A DNA stretch of 64,000 nt from Chitinophagales bacterium. GTDB lineage: Bacteria; Bacteroidota; Bacteroidia; Chitinophagales; CAIOSU01. Made by a program: the position numbers and the translations under genes. The stretch spans positions 34,700-98,699 of the forward strand of contig JAGYJT010000008.1 of the NCBI GenBank assembly GCA_018401955.1, written 5' to 3'. The notes beneath the pieces are model-generated. The model made no database searches. It was not told the DNA's origin and saw only the letters and a program-made list of their open reading frames with translations. The number at the start of each line of letters is the position of its first letter. Within the stretch, counting starts at the first letter, position 1. Below are positions 42,296 through 52,100 of the stretch, one piece after another.

Positions 42296-43183
42296 CTAAT
42301 GGTTTTTATCACCCCGCTTTTTTCGTTGGTGGCTTGGTTCATATATCAACCTAAGAAATGTGCTGAGCCGCTCGTTTTTTTTGCTTATGGGTATGCCGCC
42401 AACAATACCTACAATAATGTTCTCTGCTATTGCTACTCGCATTTGTGGTCGTATTACCATATCGAAATCGTTTTGTTCAATTTCTTTATTAAACTCAACC
42501 CCAATAAAATTGCGAGTGCCCTTAATCATATAATGGAAGCTGGTATTAATGGCAAAAACGTTTTGAAGGCCTTTATGACCAAATTCTTGCTCTATTATTG
42601 GTCCGGTGTAAATTAGGCTGTGAAAATTGTTGCCCCACCTTTTCGCCATTACTAAAAAAGGGTTGAAAGAATTGCCCTTAAACAGGTTACGAAATGCAAT
42701 ACTATTAAGGTCAGTAAACTGTATTTCGTTTAAATAACCCAGTGCCATGCTCAACTTGGTTTTTTCGTGTACTAAAAACGACCATTGAATAGCTGTTTTT
42801 AACCCTTCTACCCTATGCGAGGGTTTAATATTATCAGATTGTGCGTTGGGCGTATAAAAGGTAAGCGGTACCTCTACCTCTAAGCCAAGTCGGTTTATCG
42901 GCGCCCATTCATACTCTGCAAGCAGCTCATACTTGTCAAAGTCTTGCTGGTCTGTTAGTCCGCCCGCTATATTCCATTCACGCTCGCCTTTTCGTGCGCC
43001 AAGGTCTCTTATCAAATCAATATACAGCGGTTCGGCATGTAGGTTTTTAAAAGGTTTTTTCTGCTCTACTTCGTCAATGTATTCTATGTCTAATTGTTGG
43101 TTTTGGTTCGGTTCTGTAGGTGTTGTTTGTGCAAATACATTAACCGAGCCCATAAGGGCCAGCATGATAATTGAGGTTCTCAT
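42296..43183 (-). CDS. Outer-membrane beta-barrel protein (HAEPLYIDLIRDLGARKGE family)
   Basis: This 295-residue protein has a signal peptide (after about NVFAQ) and a beta-barrel-like sequence of alternating residues. The motif HAEPLYIDLIRDLGARKGE near residue 50 is well conserved in an uncharacterised group of Bacteroidota and Pseudomonadota outer-membrane proteins. Its partner and transport substrate are unknown. It is flanked by a small lipoprotein gene and small membrane protein genes on the same strand. The family relation is recalled rather than searched. Confidence 0.75.
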   Translation of the reverse strand: MRTSIIMLALMGSVNVFAQTTPTEPNQNQQLDIEYIDEVEQKKPFKNLHAEPLYIDLIRDLGARKGEREWNIAGGLTDQQDFDKYELLAEYEWAPINRLGLEVEVPLTFYTPNAQSDNIKPSHRVEGLKTAIQWSFLVHEKTKLSMALGYLNEIQFTDLNSIAFRNLFKGNSFNPFLVMAKRWGNNFHSLIYTGPIIEQEFGHKGLQNVFAINTSFHYMIKGTRNFIGVEFNKEIEQNDFDMVIRPQMRVAIAENIIVGIVGGIPISKKNERLSTFLRLIYEPSHQRKKRGDKNH

Positions 43184-43251
43184 ATATTTATTGGTAAAGG
43201 ATAATTAAGAAAATGTGCCAGGCTTAACTACCATGGCCAAAAGGGACTTAA

Positions 43252-43611
43252 TTAAACGTTATCAGGGGGAGGAGAGAGCACTGAGATAGCTCGGCCAAGG
43301 ATGCAAAAAGGTGATTCGCTGGGTATACTTTTAGCAAAATAGAAACAGGGGGTGTTATCTATTAAAAGATTATAGTTGTTTAGCAGGATGTCTTTAATTG
43401 GGCTGGCCGTTGTTATTGGATTGCTGGGCAAATGCTCACCATTGTTGTTGGTCATAATGGAGCGGTCGCTAGTAGCGCCTTCTACAATAAGCTCGAGCAT
43501 TGTATCAGTAAGGTCGATACCCTTATTATGATAATGTGAATTGATTGGAATGTAGATACAGGCATTTAGCAGCTGTATGCACAGCGTATAAATGGCTATT
43601 TTACTAAGCAT
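43252..43611 (-). CDS. Possible small lipoprotein (uncertain gene)
   Basis: From the ATG at 43611 this is a 119-residue frame whose N terminus (MLSKIAIYTLCIQLLNAC) looks like a lipoprotein signal. A GTG start at 43629 would add six residues. The remainder is hydrophilic with two more cysteines and matches nothing that I know. It could be real, but the support is the signal peptide alone. Confidence 0.45.
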   Translation of the reverse strand: MLSKIAIYTLCIQLLNACIYIPINSHYHNKGIDLTDTMLELIVEGATSDRSIMTNNNGEHLPSNPITTASPIKDILLNNYNLLIDNTPCFYFAKSIPSESPFCILGRAISVLSPPPDNV

Positions 43612-43717
43612 GCTTTTCCAATTTTTCACGCTGCAAGATATTTTATGAAGGTTTAAAAATGGGTTAAAAGATGTTAACTAATTATGTTGTTCTTAGGCAA
43701 TAACCGCTGGTTTATAC

Positions 43718-46690
43718 TTACTCGCCATGCTCTTTCATGGCAATATTATCACTATTGGCTTTGCGAACGGCGTTATAAATAACATCATGGATGTTGGTGC
43801 GCACATTGCCCGTAATAAGCTTACGGTTTTCAGCATCAGGATATACCCTATTAGAAAGGAAAACGTAAATCAGGTCGTTTTCTGGGTCGGCCCATACACA
43901 GGTGCCCGTAAAACCGCTATGCCCAAAAGTATATTTTGATGCCAAATTGCTGGTAGGTCCGCCACTGCCAGTTGGCTCAGGCTTATCAAAACCAAGCGCC
44001 CTGCGGCTGCGGCTATCCCATTGCTTGGTAAACTCTGACACCGTAGTGGGGTGCAAATAACGCACGCCAGCATACTCGCCACGGTTAAGCAGCATTTGAA
44101 ACAGAATAGCTAAATCGTTGGCACTAGAGAACAGGCCAGCATGACCCGCTATGCCACCCAGCATAGCAGCTCCTTGATCGTGTACATAGCCGTGCACTAG
44201 TGTATTGCGGTAGTATTTGTCGTTTTCGGTAGGGGTAATGCGTGTTAGCGGAAAACGCTCCGTTGGCTTATACCCCATGGTAGGCAGCCCGAGCTTGGCA
44301 TAAAACGTGGTATCCAAAAAATGGGGGTAGTTATCTTTTACTTGGCTTTCAACTACCTCTTTCATCAACATAAAACCCAAATCACTATACACATACGATG
44401 GATTGCGATTAAGCTTGGTGCTGTATATGGCATTGATGATGGTATCCCTATAATCCATGCGCATAAACAGGTTATCGGTTACCTTTAAGCAATATACACT
44501 ATCCTCGTTTACCCGATAACAAACCGCAAAAACACTATCCTTAAGCGTACGGGCATAGAAAGGGATAAACGGCTTAAGGCCGGCATGGTGCGTAAGCACA
44601 TCGCGAGCATAGGCCTTGCCCAGTTCGTGGTCTTCTAGCTCTGGAATAAACTCTGCCAACTTACGGTTGATGAAAAACTTGTTTTCGTCGTGCTGGTGCA
44701 TCAACGATATGGTAGTAGCTGCCACCTTCGTGATTGAAGCAAGGTCATATAAGTCGCTGGTGAGCACTGGTTGGGTAGTATCGTATGTGTGGTGCCCAAA
44801 TGCTTTGTTATAAATTACCTTGCCATCTTTTACTACCAATATCTGGCAGCCGGGTGTAGCTCGGTCGTTAATAGCTTGCAAGGCAAGGCTATCAATCTTT
44901 TCTAAGTCAATACTAGCTATACCAACTGCTTCGGGCAAAGTATATTGCAAGCGGCCTACGGGCTGGGTGCTCATACCGATACCATACGAATACTTAGCAC
45001 TAATGGTAACGGGCAATTTACCCAATGCTGGGCGGGCACCAAATAATACCTCTGCGGCAAGGTGCTGGGTGTTGTCGTTTTCTTCGTAAGCAACCAGTAC
45101 CCAATCTTGCCCTTCAAAATACTTAAGGCTGTATGGGTTACCAAACACCACTACCACCACTTGGGTGGTTGCCGATAACTGCTTTAAAAAGTTTAAGCTA
45201 CTTTGGTTGATGCCATAGTTTTTACTGGCATACTGGCTCATGTCATGAAAACTAACGATGACTTTGCTGTAGTTGCCCAGCTTTGATTTTAATGTTTGAT
45301 AGCCAGCAGCATCAGCGGTTTTACTAATTTGGTAATGATCAATGCGGCCGTATAGCGAAAGGCTCTCTTGAAACTTGGTTTGTTTGCTTGCCCCTATTGA
45401 TACCGATGCGAAAGTGTCTTGGTGCAGGGTTTTAAAAGGCAACATGCTATCCTTGTTGGCGGCAAGGGTGAGCGCGTTGGCATATAGCTCTTGAATCAAT
45501 TGTTTGGCTACCGGGGTGTTTAACTCATTGCTGAGGTTTTTGGTGCTAATTGGTTTCCAATCATACAGCCCTGCATCATACTTGGCAGTAAGCAATAGTT
45601 TGCAACGAGACTCAAACTCAGCCTCGCTAATGTCACCATCTTTCAGGGCTTTTTTTATCAGCTCAATGCTCTTAGGTATATCATCGGCAAACAGCAGCAC
45701 ATCATTACCTGCTAAAAATGCCATCAAGCAAACTTCGCCGGGCTCGCCAGCACCTGCGGCACCTTTCATGTTTAGCGCATCAGAAAAAACCAGGCCTTTA
45801 AATCCCAACTGTTGTTTCAAAATGCCTGTTACCACCTTACGCGAAAGTGAGGTGGGCATTTGGGGCGTACTATCTAATGCAGGTATAAATAAATGGGCCG
45901 CCATTATACTGCCCACACCGTTTTCTATCAGTTTCTTAAACGGGTACATTTCCAGCGAATCCAATCGGTGGTAGTTGTGATTGATAACTGGTAGGCTTAG
46001 GTGCGAATCGCTGTCGGTATCGCCATGCCCAGGGAAATGCTTGGCGCAGGCCATTACACCCTCATTTTGCATGCCCTTCATATACGCCACACCCTTATCG
46101 GCTACATTGCCAATATCTTCGCCAAACGAGCGGAAGTTAATTACCGGGTTTTTAGGGTTATTATTTACATCTACCACCGGGGCAAAGTTGACGTGTATGC
46201 CCAAGCGGCGGCACTGCTTGGCCACCTCAACACCCATACGCTCTATGAGTTTGTTGTTTTGTATGGCTCCAAGCGTAAGTTGGTAAGGGAAGGCGATGGT
46301 ACTATCCTTCAATCGCATGGCCACGCCCCACTCGCCATCAATGGCAATCAATAGTTTGGTTTGGGCCAATGCTTGGTAGCGATTGGTAAGCACAATTTCC
46401 CTTGCCGGGCCACCTTGCATAAAAATGAGGCCACCTATTTTATACTCTTTTATCAGGCGTTCAATTTCTTTGGCGTGCGCCTCATCTTTGTTACTATAAG
46501 CAGCCACCATAAAAAATTGCCCGATACGCTCATTGATGTTCAATGAATTGTACACCGAGTCTACCCAAGCCTGCTTGTTTGGTACCGGTTGTACACCCAT
46601 AGCGCTATCAACTACAGGGTTTGTTTGGGCACAAACTGTAGCTATAGTGCTGGTAATCAATAGTAGTAGCAGTACAATACTGGTTCTCAT
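43718..46690 (-). CDS. NagZ-type GH3 beta-N-acetylhexosaminidase fused to a beta-lactamase-like serine hydrolase
   Basis: This 990-residue protein has a signal peptide, a GH3 domain, and a C-terminal beta-lactamase/CubicO-like domain. The GH3 part has the NagZ active-site motif KHFPGHGDTDSDSH near residue 220, whose His acts as acid/base in that subfamily. The second part (about 600-980) has a SxxK motif (ASITK near 650), a YSDLGF tyrosine segment and a HSGFTG motif. The first domain should remove N-acetylglucosamine from cell-wall muropeptides; the second may act on peptide or beta-lactam-like bonds. The two activities sit together in one secreted protein, a fusion known in Bacteroidota. A TAGATTTG box precedes the ATG by 5 nt. 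Confidence 0.92.
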   Translation of the reverse strand: MRTSIVLLLLLITSTIATVCAQTNPVVDSAMGVQPVPNKQAWVDSVYNSLNINERIGQFFMVAAYSNKDEAHAKEIERLIKEYKIGGLIFMQGGPAREIVLTNRYQALAQTKLLIAIDGEWGVAMRLKDSTIAFPYQLTLGAIQNNKLIERMGVEVAKQCRRLGIHVNFAPVVDVNNNPKNPVINFRSFGEDIGNVADKGVAYMKGMQNEGVMACAKHFPGHGDTDSDSHLSLPVINHNYHRLDSLEMYPFKKLIENGVGSIMAAHLFIPALDSTPQMPTSLSRKVVTGILKQQLGFKGLVFSDALNMKGAAGAGEPGEVCLMAFLAGNDVLLFADDIPKSIELIKKALKDGDISEAEFESRCKLLLTAKYDAGLYDWKPISTKNLSNELNTPVAKQLIQELYANALTLAANKDSMLPFKTLHQDTFASVSIGASKQTKFQESLSLYGRIDHYQISKTADAAGYQTLKSKLGNYSKVIVSFHDMSQYASKNYGINQSSLNFLKQLSATTQVVVVVFGNPYSLKYFEGQDWVLVAYEENDNTQHLAAEVLFGARPALGKLPVTISAKYSYGIGMSTQPVGRLQYTLPEAVGIASIDLEKIDSLALQAINDRATPGCQILVVKDGKVIYNKAFGHHTYDTTQPVLTSDLYDLASITKVAATTISLMHQHDENKFFINRKLAEFIPELEDHELGKAYARDVLTHHAGLKPFIPFYARTLKDSVFAVCYRVNEDSVYCLKVTDNLFMRMDYRDTIINAIYSTKLNRNPSYVYSDLGFMLMKEVVESQVKDNYPHFLDTTFYAKLGLPTMGYKPTERFPLTRITPTENDKYYRNTLVHGYVHDQGAAMLGGIAGHAGLFSSANDLAILFQMLLNRGEYAGVRYLHPTTVSEFTKQWDSRSRRALGFDKPEPTGSGGPTSNLASKYTFGHSGFTGTCVWADPENDLIYVFLSNRVYPDAENRKLITGNVRTNIHDVIYNAVRKANSDNIAMKEHGE

Positions 46691-46695
46691 CAGTT

Positions 46696-46703
46696 CAAAT
46701 CTA
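46696..46703 (-). promoter_or_regulatory. Candidate -7 promoter box for the NagZ fusion gene
   Basis: The minus strand reads TAGATTTG, 5 nt upstream of the ATG at 46690. This spacing implies a leaderless or nearly leaderless transcript. Confidence 0.4.
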
Positions 46704-46906
46704 TCCTCTTATGCTGGTAATAGTGTAATAACTGTGCCAATATGTGTTAACGTGCCATTGTTGATACTCACGGTTATACGCAAAAGCAATTGTTATGGCC
46801 CTTTTTTACGTAAAGCAGTACTAGCGCATGCTGGCATACATACCAACGCACTTGCTGGCCTTAATAGTGCCATCATAACAATACAACCCCACTATTTAAC
46901 CCGATT

Positions 46907-49012
46907 TTAATTAGGCTTAACCGGTGTTTGGGCGTTCAGCTGGTTCAATTTGTCAGCGTACTCTTGTGCCTTAGCCTCTTGTCCCAAGGCTATGTAGCTG
47001 TTTACTAGGTTTTGATAAAACGGCTTGTATTTTGGGTCCAGTTTTAAGCCAGCCTCGCAAGTTTTTATGGCCATTTGGTAGTCGCCCATTAGGCCGTAGG
47101 CCACGCCTAAGTCTTCATAATAATAGACAGCAGTAGGATTTATCTTGATGGCTTCGTTTATTTTCTCGGTTGCCAGGGTTAGGTTACCTTGGGTTTGCCC
47201 AGCGTATTTGCCCCAGCGATAAAACACTTCTGCACGGTTTTGCCTTACGGTTTCCGCCTTCTCAGGTTTAAGCGCTACCGCCATATCAAGGTATAGCAAT
47301 GCGTCTTTAAACATATTCAGGTCGCGGTAGGCAATGGCCAAGTTATAATGGGCATCAAAAGAGTTGGGGTTAAACTCTTTGGCCTTCAAGTAATACTCTT
47401 TGGCCGTTTTGTAGTCGTTGTTCTTCTTATAGGCCACATTGCCCAATAGCAGCCAAGCATTGCTGTACTGAGGGTATATTTCTAGGGCGCGCTTTAGTGA
47501 TGCTTCGGCCTTGTCCAGGTATTCTTTTGCTCGTGCGGGGGTGCCTGCGGTATCGCTGGCAGTATAAAGCTCACCACCCCAAGCGTTGGCTACTTTGGCG
47601 CTGTTAGGCGATAGCTTCACATCGTTGCCGAACAAGGTAAAGTCATTTTCCCAAACGGGGTTTCTACTGATGGTTTTTATTGAATAGCCCAGCATTATGA
47701 TGCCCAATATTATCATCAATGGTTTGGCATTTAGTACTTTGTTGTAGCTCCAGTTTTTGGTTTTAAGGTAGTTGGTAACCTTTACTAAAAGTATGGCGGC
47801 AATAATAGCAAAGCCCAGCGATGGCATAAACACAAAACGCTCGTTCATGGCTATACCTACGCTAAATAGTATATTGCTTACTATGGAAATAGTAATGAAA
47901 AAATACAATACCCCAAAGGCAATCGGGTCGCGCTTGATGGTACCGTATACGGTGTAAGCCCCTACACCTAAGAAGAAAGCAGTTGGCAACAGTGCTTGCC
48001 AATCGCCCCAATTATAGATGGGCACTTGCCAAGGGTAGTAATCGTGTGTAAGTGGGTGCGGGAAAATGAGCAGCTGCAAATACTTGCCAAAGGTAAACGC
48101 TACCGTGGCCAACCGCTCGCTAACGGTGCTAAACGCAAATGGGTCGTTGAGTATCTCGTAGGTTTTGCCGCTGATTGAAGGAGCGGATAAAAAAGACGTG
48201 CGAATAACAAAATATAAGCCCACCGCCATAGCTAGCGATGCGGTAATGGATAGGCCTTTTGCCACAGTCTTTTTACTGTAAAAAAAATAATACGCCAGCG
48301 GGATTACCGCCAAAAAGGTAATGGCGTTTTCTTTGCTGAGTATGGCCAATACAAAAACGGGTAAGGCCGCAAATGCATACCATAATTTGTTGGTCTCAAT
48401 ATATCGCACACATAAGTATAGTGCCGCTATGGAGCCTAGCATGCCCATTATCTCGTCTCTGCCTTTGATGTTGGCCACCGCCTCGGTGTGTATGGGGTGG
48501 GCGGCAAATATAAGCGTGGCAATAAACGGTACCGTTAGCCAAGGCGAATCGCCTTCAAACCTGGCCCTGAATAGTTTTTGCAGCGTGAGCAGTATCAGTA
48601 CACAAGTAAGCCCATAAAGTATAATATTGTTTAGGTGGTATACCCAAGGGTTTTTTAAGCCAAACAGCTCATACTCAATGGCAAAAGTGGCTATTGACAG
48701 TGGCCGGTAACGTCCACCCACTACAAAGGCAAAGTTTTTCCCAAAAAAACCTTCAAAAGCATCGGTGGTCATTATCTCGTCAATACCGGCAATACCTTGT
48801 TGCGTAAAGGTGTTTTTGGTGAGCACTATCATATCATCAAGTGCATATTGGTTGCCTAGGGTATTGGCATACAACACAAACACAGAGAGAAAAATGGCCA
48901 AGCTCTGCCATTTTAACCAAGGCTTTGCACCTGCATTTTGGGTCAGTAACTGGTTGCCAGTGGCAACTGGTTGGTTTTCAGCTTGGCGTTTTTGCGTACT
49001 CTTTTTTCCCAT
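46907..49012 (-). CDS. GT-C type membrane protein with C-terminal TPR repeats (TMTC-like)
   Basis: This 701-residue protein has about 11 membrane helices followed by a soluble domain of TPR repeats (about 470-695). The first lumenal loop has LDDMIVLTKN, with the acidic pair expected of GT-C glycosyltransferases that use polyprenyl-linked sugars. The layout matches TMTC-type protein O-mannosyltransferases, which may glycosylate exported proteins. Whether it has that activity is inferred. It stands alone upstream of the NagZ fusion, with 216 nt in between. Confidence 0.83.
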   Translation of the reverse strand: MGKKSTQKRQAENQPVATGNQLLTQNAGAKPWLKWQSLAIFLSVFVLYANTLGNQYALDDMIVLTKNTFTQQGIAGIDEIMTTDAFEGFFGKNFAFVVGGRYRPLSIATFAIEYELFGLKNPWVYHLNNIILYGLTCVLILLTLQKLFRARFEGDSPWLTVPFIATLIFAAHPIHTEAVANIKGRDEIMGMLGSIAALYLCVRYIETNKLWYAFAALPVFVLAILSKENAITFLAVIPLAYYFFYSKKTVAKGLSITASLAMAVGLYFVIRTSFLSAPSISGKTYEILNDPFAFSTVSERLATVAFTFGKYLQLLIFPHPLTHDYYPWQVPIYNWGDWQALLPTAFFLGVGAYTVYGTIKRDPIAFGVLYFFITISIVSNILFSVGIAMNERFVFMPSLGFAIIAAILLVKVTNYLKTKNWSYNKVLNAKPLMIILGIIMLGYSIKTISRNPVWENDFTLFGNDVKLSPNSAKVANAWGGELYTASDTAGTPARAKEYLDKAEASLKRALEIYPQYSNAWLLLGNVAYKKNNDYKTAKEYYLKAKEFNPNSFDAHYNLAIAYRDLNMFKDALLYLDMAVALKPEKAETVRQNRAEVFYRWGKYAGQTQGNLTLATEKINEAIKINPTAVYYYEDLGVAYGLMGDYQMAIKTCEAGLKLDPKYKPFYQNLVNSYIALGQEAKAQEYADKLNQLNAQTPVKPN

Positions 49013-49122
49013 AATGGTAGTTGGTGTGCTTATATGTGGCTCACATACAAATTAAACTCCAATTTGGCAGACTGGCAACTTTAAGGGTTTATAAGTGGTA
49101 TTGTTAAGTGTAATCGGGCTTA

Positions 49123-52100
49123 TTATAAGGTAAACCTTAAAGTAACGCCAGCACGGGTGTTGGTAATAGGGAACGATGCCGAGGTAGCTGGAATGGAGCG
49201 CGTGCGATCTAAGAAAATACGGATGTTTAAACGCTGGCTAATGATATAGTCAATAGCCGGTGCCACACGTATGGTTTTCATACCAGCGGTAGGCTCGCTT
49301 ATCTCTTGGTCCAAACGGTTGTTAAGTGTTACGTTGTCTCTATAACTTACATCAACACGGAAGTTAATGTCGTTTTTCAACTTCACTTTCTTGCCATTTC
49401 TCTTTATCGGAAGCGTTAAGCCTTTCAATCGGTAACCAAAGCCAAAGGTAAATTCTTCAGTACGGCTCTCGCTCATTTGATAGCTTACAAAACTCATGCT
49501 CAAGTTACGCGACTTTTTGTAATCAAACTTGGTAATCATGCCGTTTTTCCAAGTAATATCCACCCCAATAAGCGGTGCAAATTGCTCTGATATTACTATG
49601 GCCGGTATATTTCGTTGCGGATAGAAGTTATTGGTAAGCGTATCAACCGCACTTGGCTCAAAGTATCCTGATCCTTCAAAGTTCAAGTTGCTTATATAGC
49701 CACTCATGGTAAAGGTTGAGTTGTATGCATGGGTTATTGTAAAGTTATCAAACAATTTATCCAACCCTTTCATTTTGCTAAAGCCATTGTAAGTTAAGCG
49801 CCAGTTGGGTAGCGGTATTAGTTTAAACGGATTGAGGGTTACACTATTAATATCCCTGCCTGTGTAGGAGGCTATAAAGGCGGGTATCAACACATCTTGA
49901 GCATATGGGCCATAACCTTCTCGGTAGTTGGTTAATGTATCTCCCTGCTCGGTATTTTGCACAAAAAATGGTGTAATGGAGTTAGGGTTGCCATTGGCCA
50001 ACCTTTCGGCAATGGTTGCACGGTTTCCTTCAAAGTCTTTAAATGCTTGCGTAAAGCCAATTTCGTTTGGTCTTTGGAAAAACGTTTTTACCGTGATAAA
50101 CGAGATGCTATAACTGCCGGTTGTAATTGGGCTAAGGTGCTCAAATGCGCCACCCTCTGTTCTTACCTTAAAGAACTCACTATAATTTTGTGCGGTGGTT
50201 TTAGTTAGGGTAAGGTCAATACGCAAATCGCGGAAAGGCTCTACCACGCCACGTATATTCAAGTTTTGCGATGAGGTTTGCATAAACTGGTAGTTGAGCA
50301 ATGTATCACTGCTTATCCAGCCATTTTCGGCATACCTATCCAAGTCTCCCTGGGTAGGTTGTTGGCCAAAGGCAAATTTTAAACCCGGTGTATTAAAACC
50401 TTGGTCTTGACCGAAGAACCTTGTTTTAGGCAAATATCCGGGCAATGTAGTAGTTCGGCTTTCGGTATAGTTTACCGATAAGCGCTTAACACTTATAAGC
50501 GGCCTTATAAATGGCGAAATTGCCGGATTCTCAGGGCTTTGAATGCGCTGCTTGTCAGTTTTCAACTTCTTAATCCTATCCTTAATACTTTTTTTGCGCT
50601 GCTTTAGCTGCTTAACTTTCTCTTTTTTCTGCTCCTCGTCGCTAGCCTTCATCTCTTTGATGTCGGTTTTGGTTTTGGCCAGTTCTTCCTTTTGCTTTCT
50701 TATATCGTCATTTATCTTATTCTCGCGCTTCTCGTTGTTGGCAATGGTGCTTGCGCGTTTTTCTTTGGTGTCGTTTTGCCTTGAGCGGTTACTGTTATAG
50801 GGCTTCAAAAATTTAACCTTATCATACAAGTTTTTAATGTTGAATTCACCGTTCAGGCGCAGGCTATTAGAGTTGTTTATGGTGTTACCCAAAGGGTTGT
50901 CAGAGAAGTTGCCGCTACTATCCAACACCAATGGCGCGGCAACCCAGCTATAGGTAGTACCATAACCCGTGCGAATTTGAATCCAATCTAGCACAGGTAT
51001 TTTGTCTATAGGTAAGTTGTAAGTGGCATTAAAGCTTTGTTGGTAACGGGTAGTTCTGCCAAAATCAAGAATATTATCCCACAGCGTATCTTTTTTAGCA
51101 TCCGTATCCAGTCGGCCAGTAGGCTCATCAATACGGGCATTATTTATGGCGCTAAAATCAAGGTTAACCGATTTAAACGGGTTCCACTTAATGCCATACA
51201 TCCTATCCCAAGTAAAGTACTTGTTAAACGTGGCGGGCACTACATACTCATCAGTACCTAACCTACGCTGCTGCACTTCGCCAAACTGACGGTTAAAATC
51301 GGTATTAAAGCTCAGGCTGTTGGGTACAGGGTTAAAGTTGATGTCTTTGATTATGGATAGGTATTTGCTTCGGCTCTTTATCAGCTTTTTAAACGGATAA
51401 ATGCTTTTTTCTTGTGGTGCAAAGTTGTACCCTAGCGATGCGCGGTAACGCTTAGTAAAGTCACTTTCGAGGAACGGGTCGCTCCGCAAAATTTCAGAGT
51501 AGGCCCAAGTAAGGTTGAGGTTATAAATATCCCAAACCCGAGGCTTTTTCTCCGAATTTTGATTGATAACCCTTACGTTACTAAAGTTGTATCCTTTAAT
51601 GGTTGACAGTGTTTGTGCATCGCGCTTATAGTTGCGCTTATCAGAGCCACTCAACAGTTTCAGTTGTTCTTCTAAAGGCACATCCAGTTGGTAGGGGTCG
51701 TATTGTGGTGTGCTAAAGGTTTGCGAAACCCCACCATAAAATGGTATGCGTAGCCCCCATTTAAGCGGGAAGAATTTACTAAGCTCAAGGTTTGCCGAGA
51801 AATCGTATTGCCACAATTGGTCACGGAAACGCTGGTCGTTCTTCATCTCTATTTGGCCAAAGCCAATAGTGTGCATGTTTGCCGAAAACACCAAGCTACC
51901 CAAATCAGCCAATTTGGTTTCCATGCGCACCATTGCTGCCCATCCGCCCGACTCTTCAAAGCCCTCTAGCCGCAGTTCGTTAAACCATACTTCCGCGCAT
52001 TTGGGTTGTGCATCATCTGGCGACTCGATGCTCACCTTTTTAGGGTTTCGTATACCCAGCATCACCGTGCGCACTACTCCCAAATCAGGATTACCCACTA

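Noticed and set aside
46533..46910. Plus-strand open frame between the NagZ fusion and the GT-C gene
   Set aside because: It overlaps the NagZ fusion start antisense, and its remainder lies in a promoter-like gap without a signal or domain.
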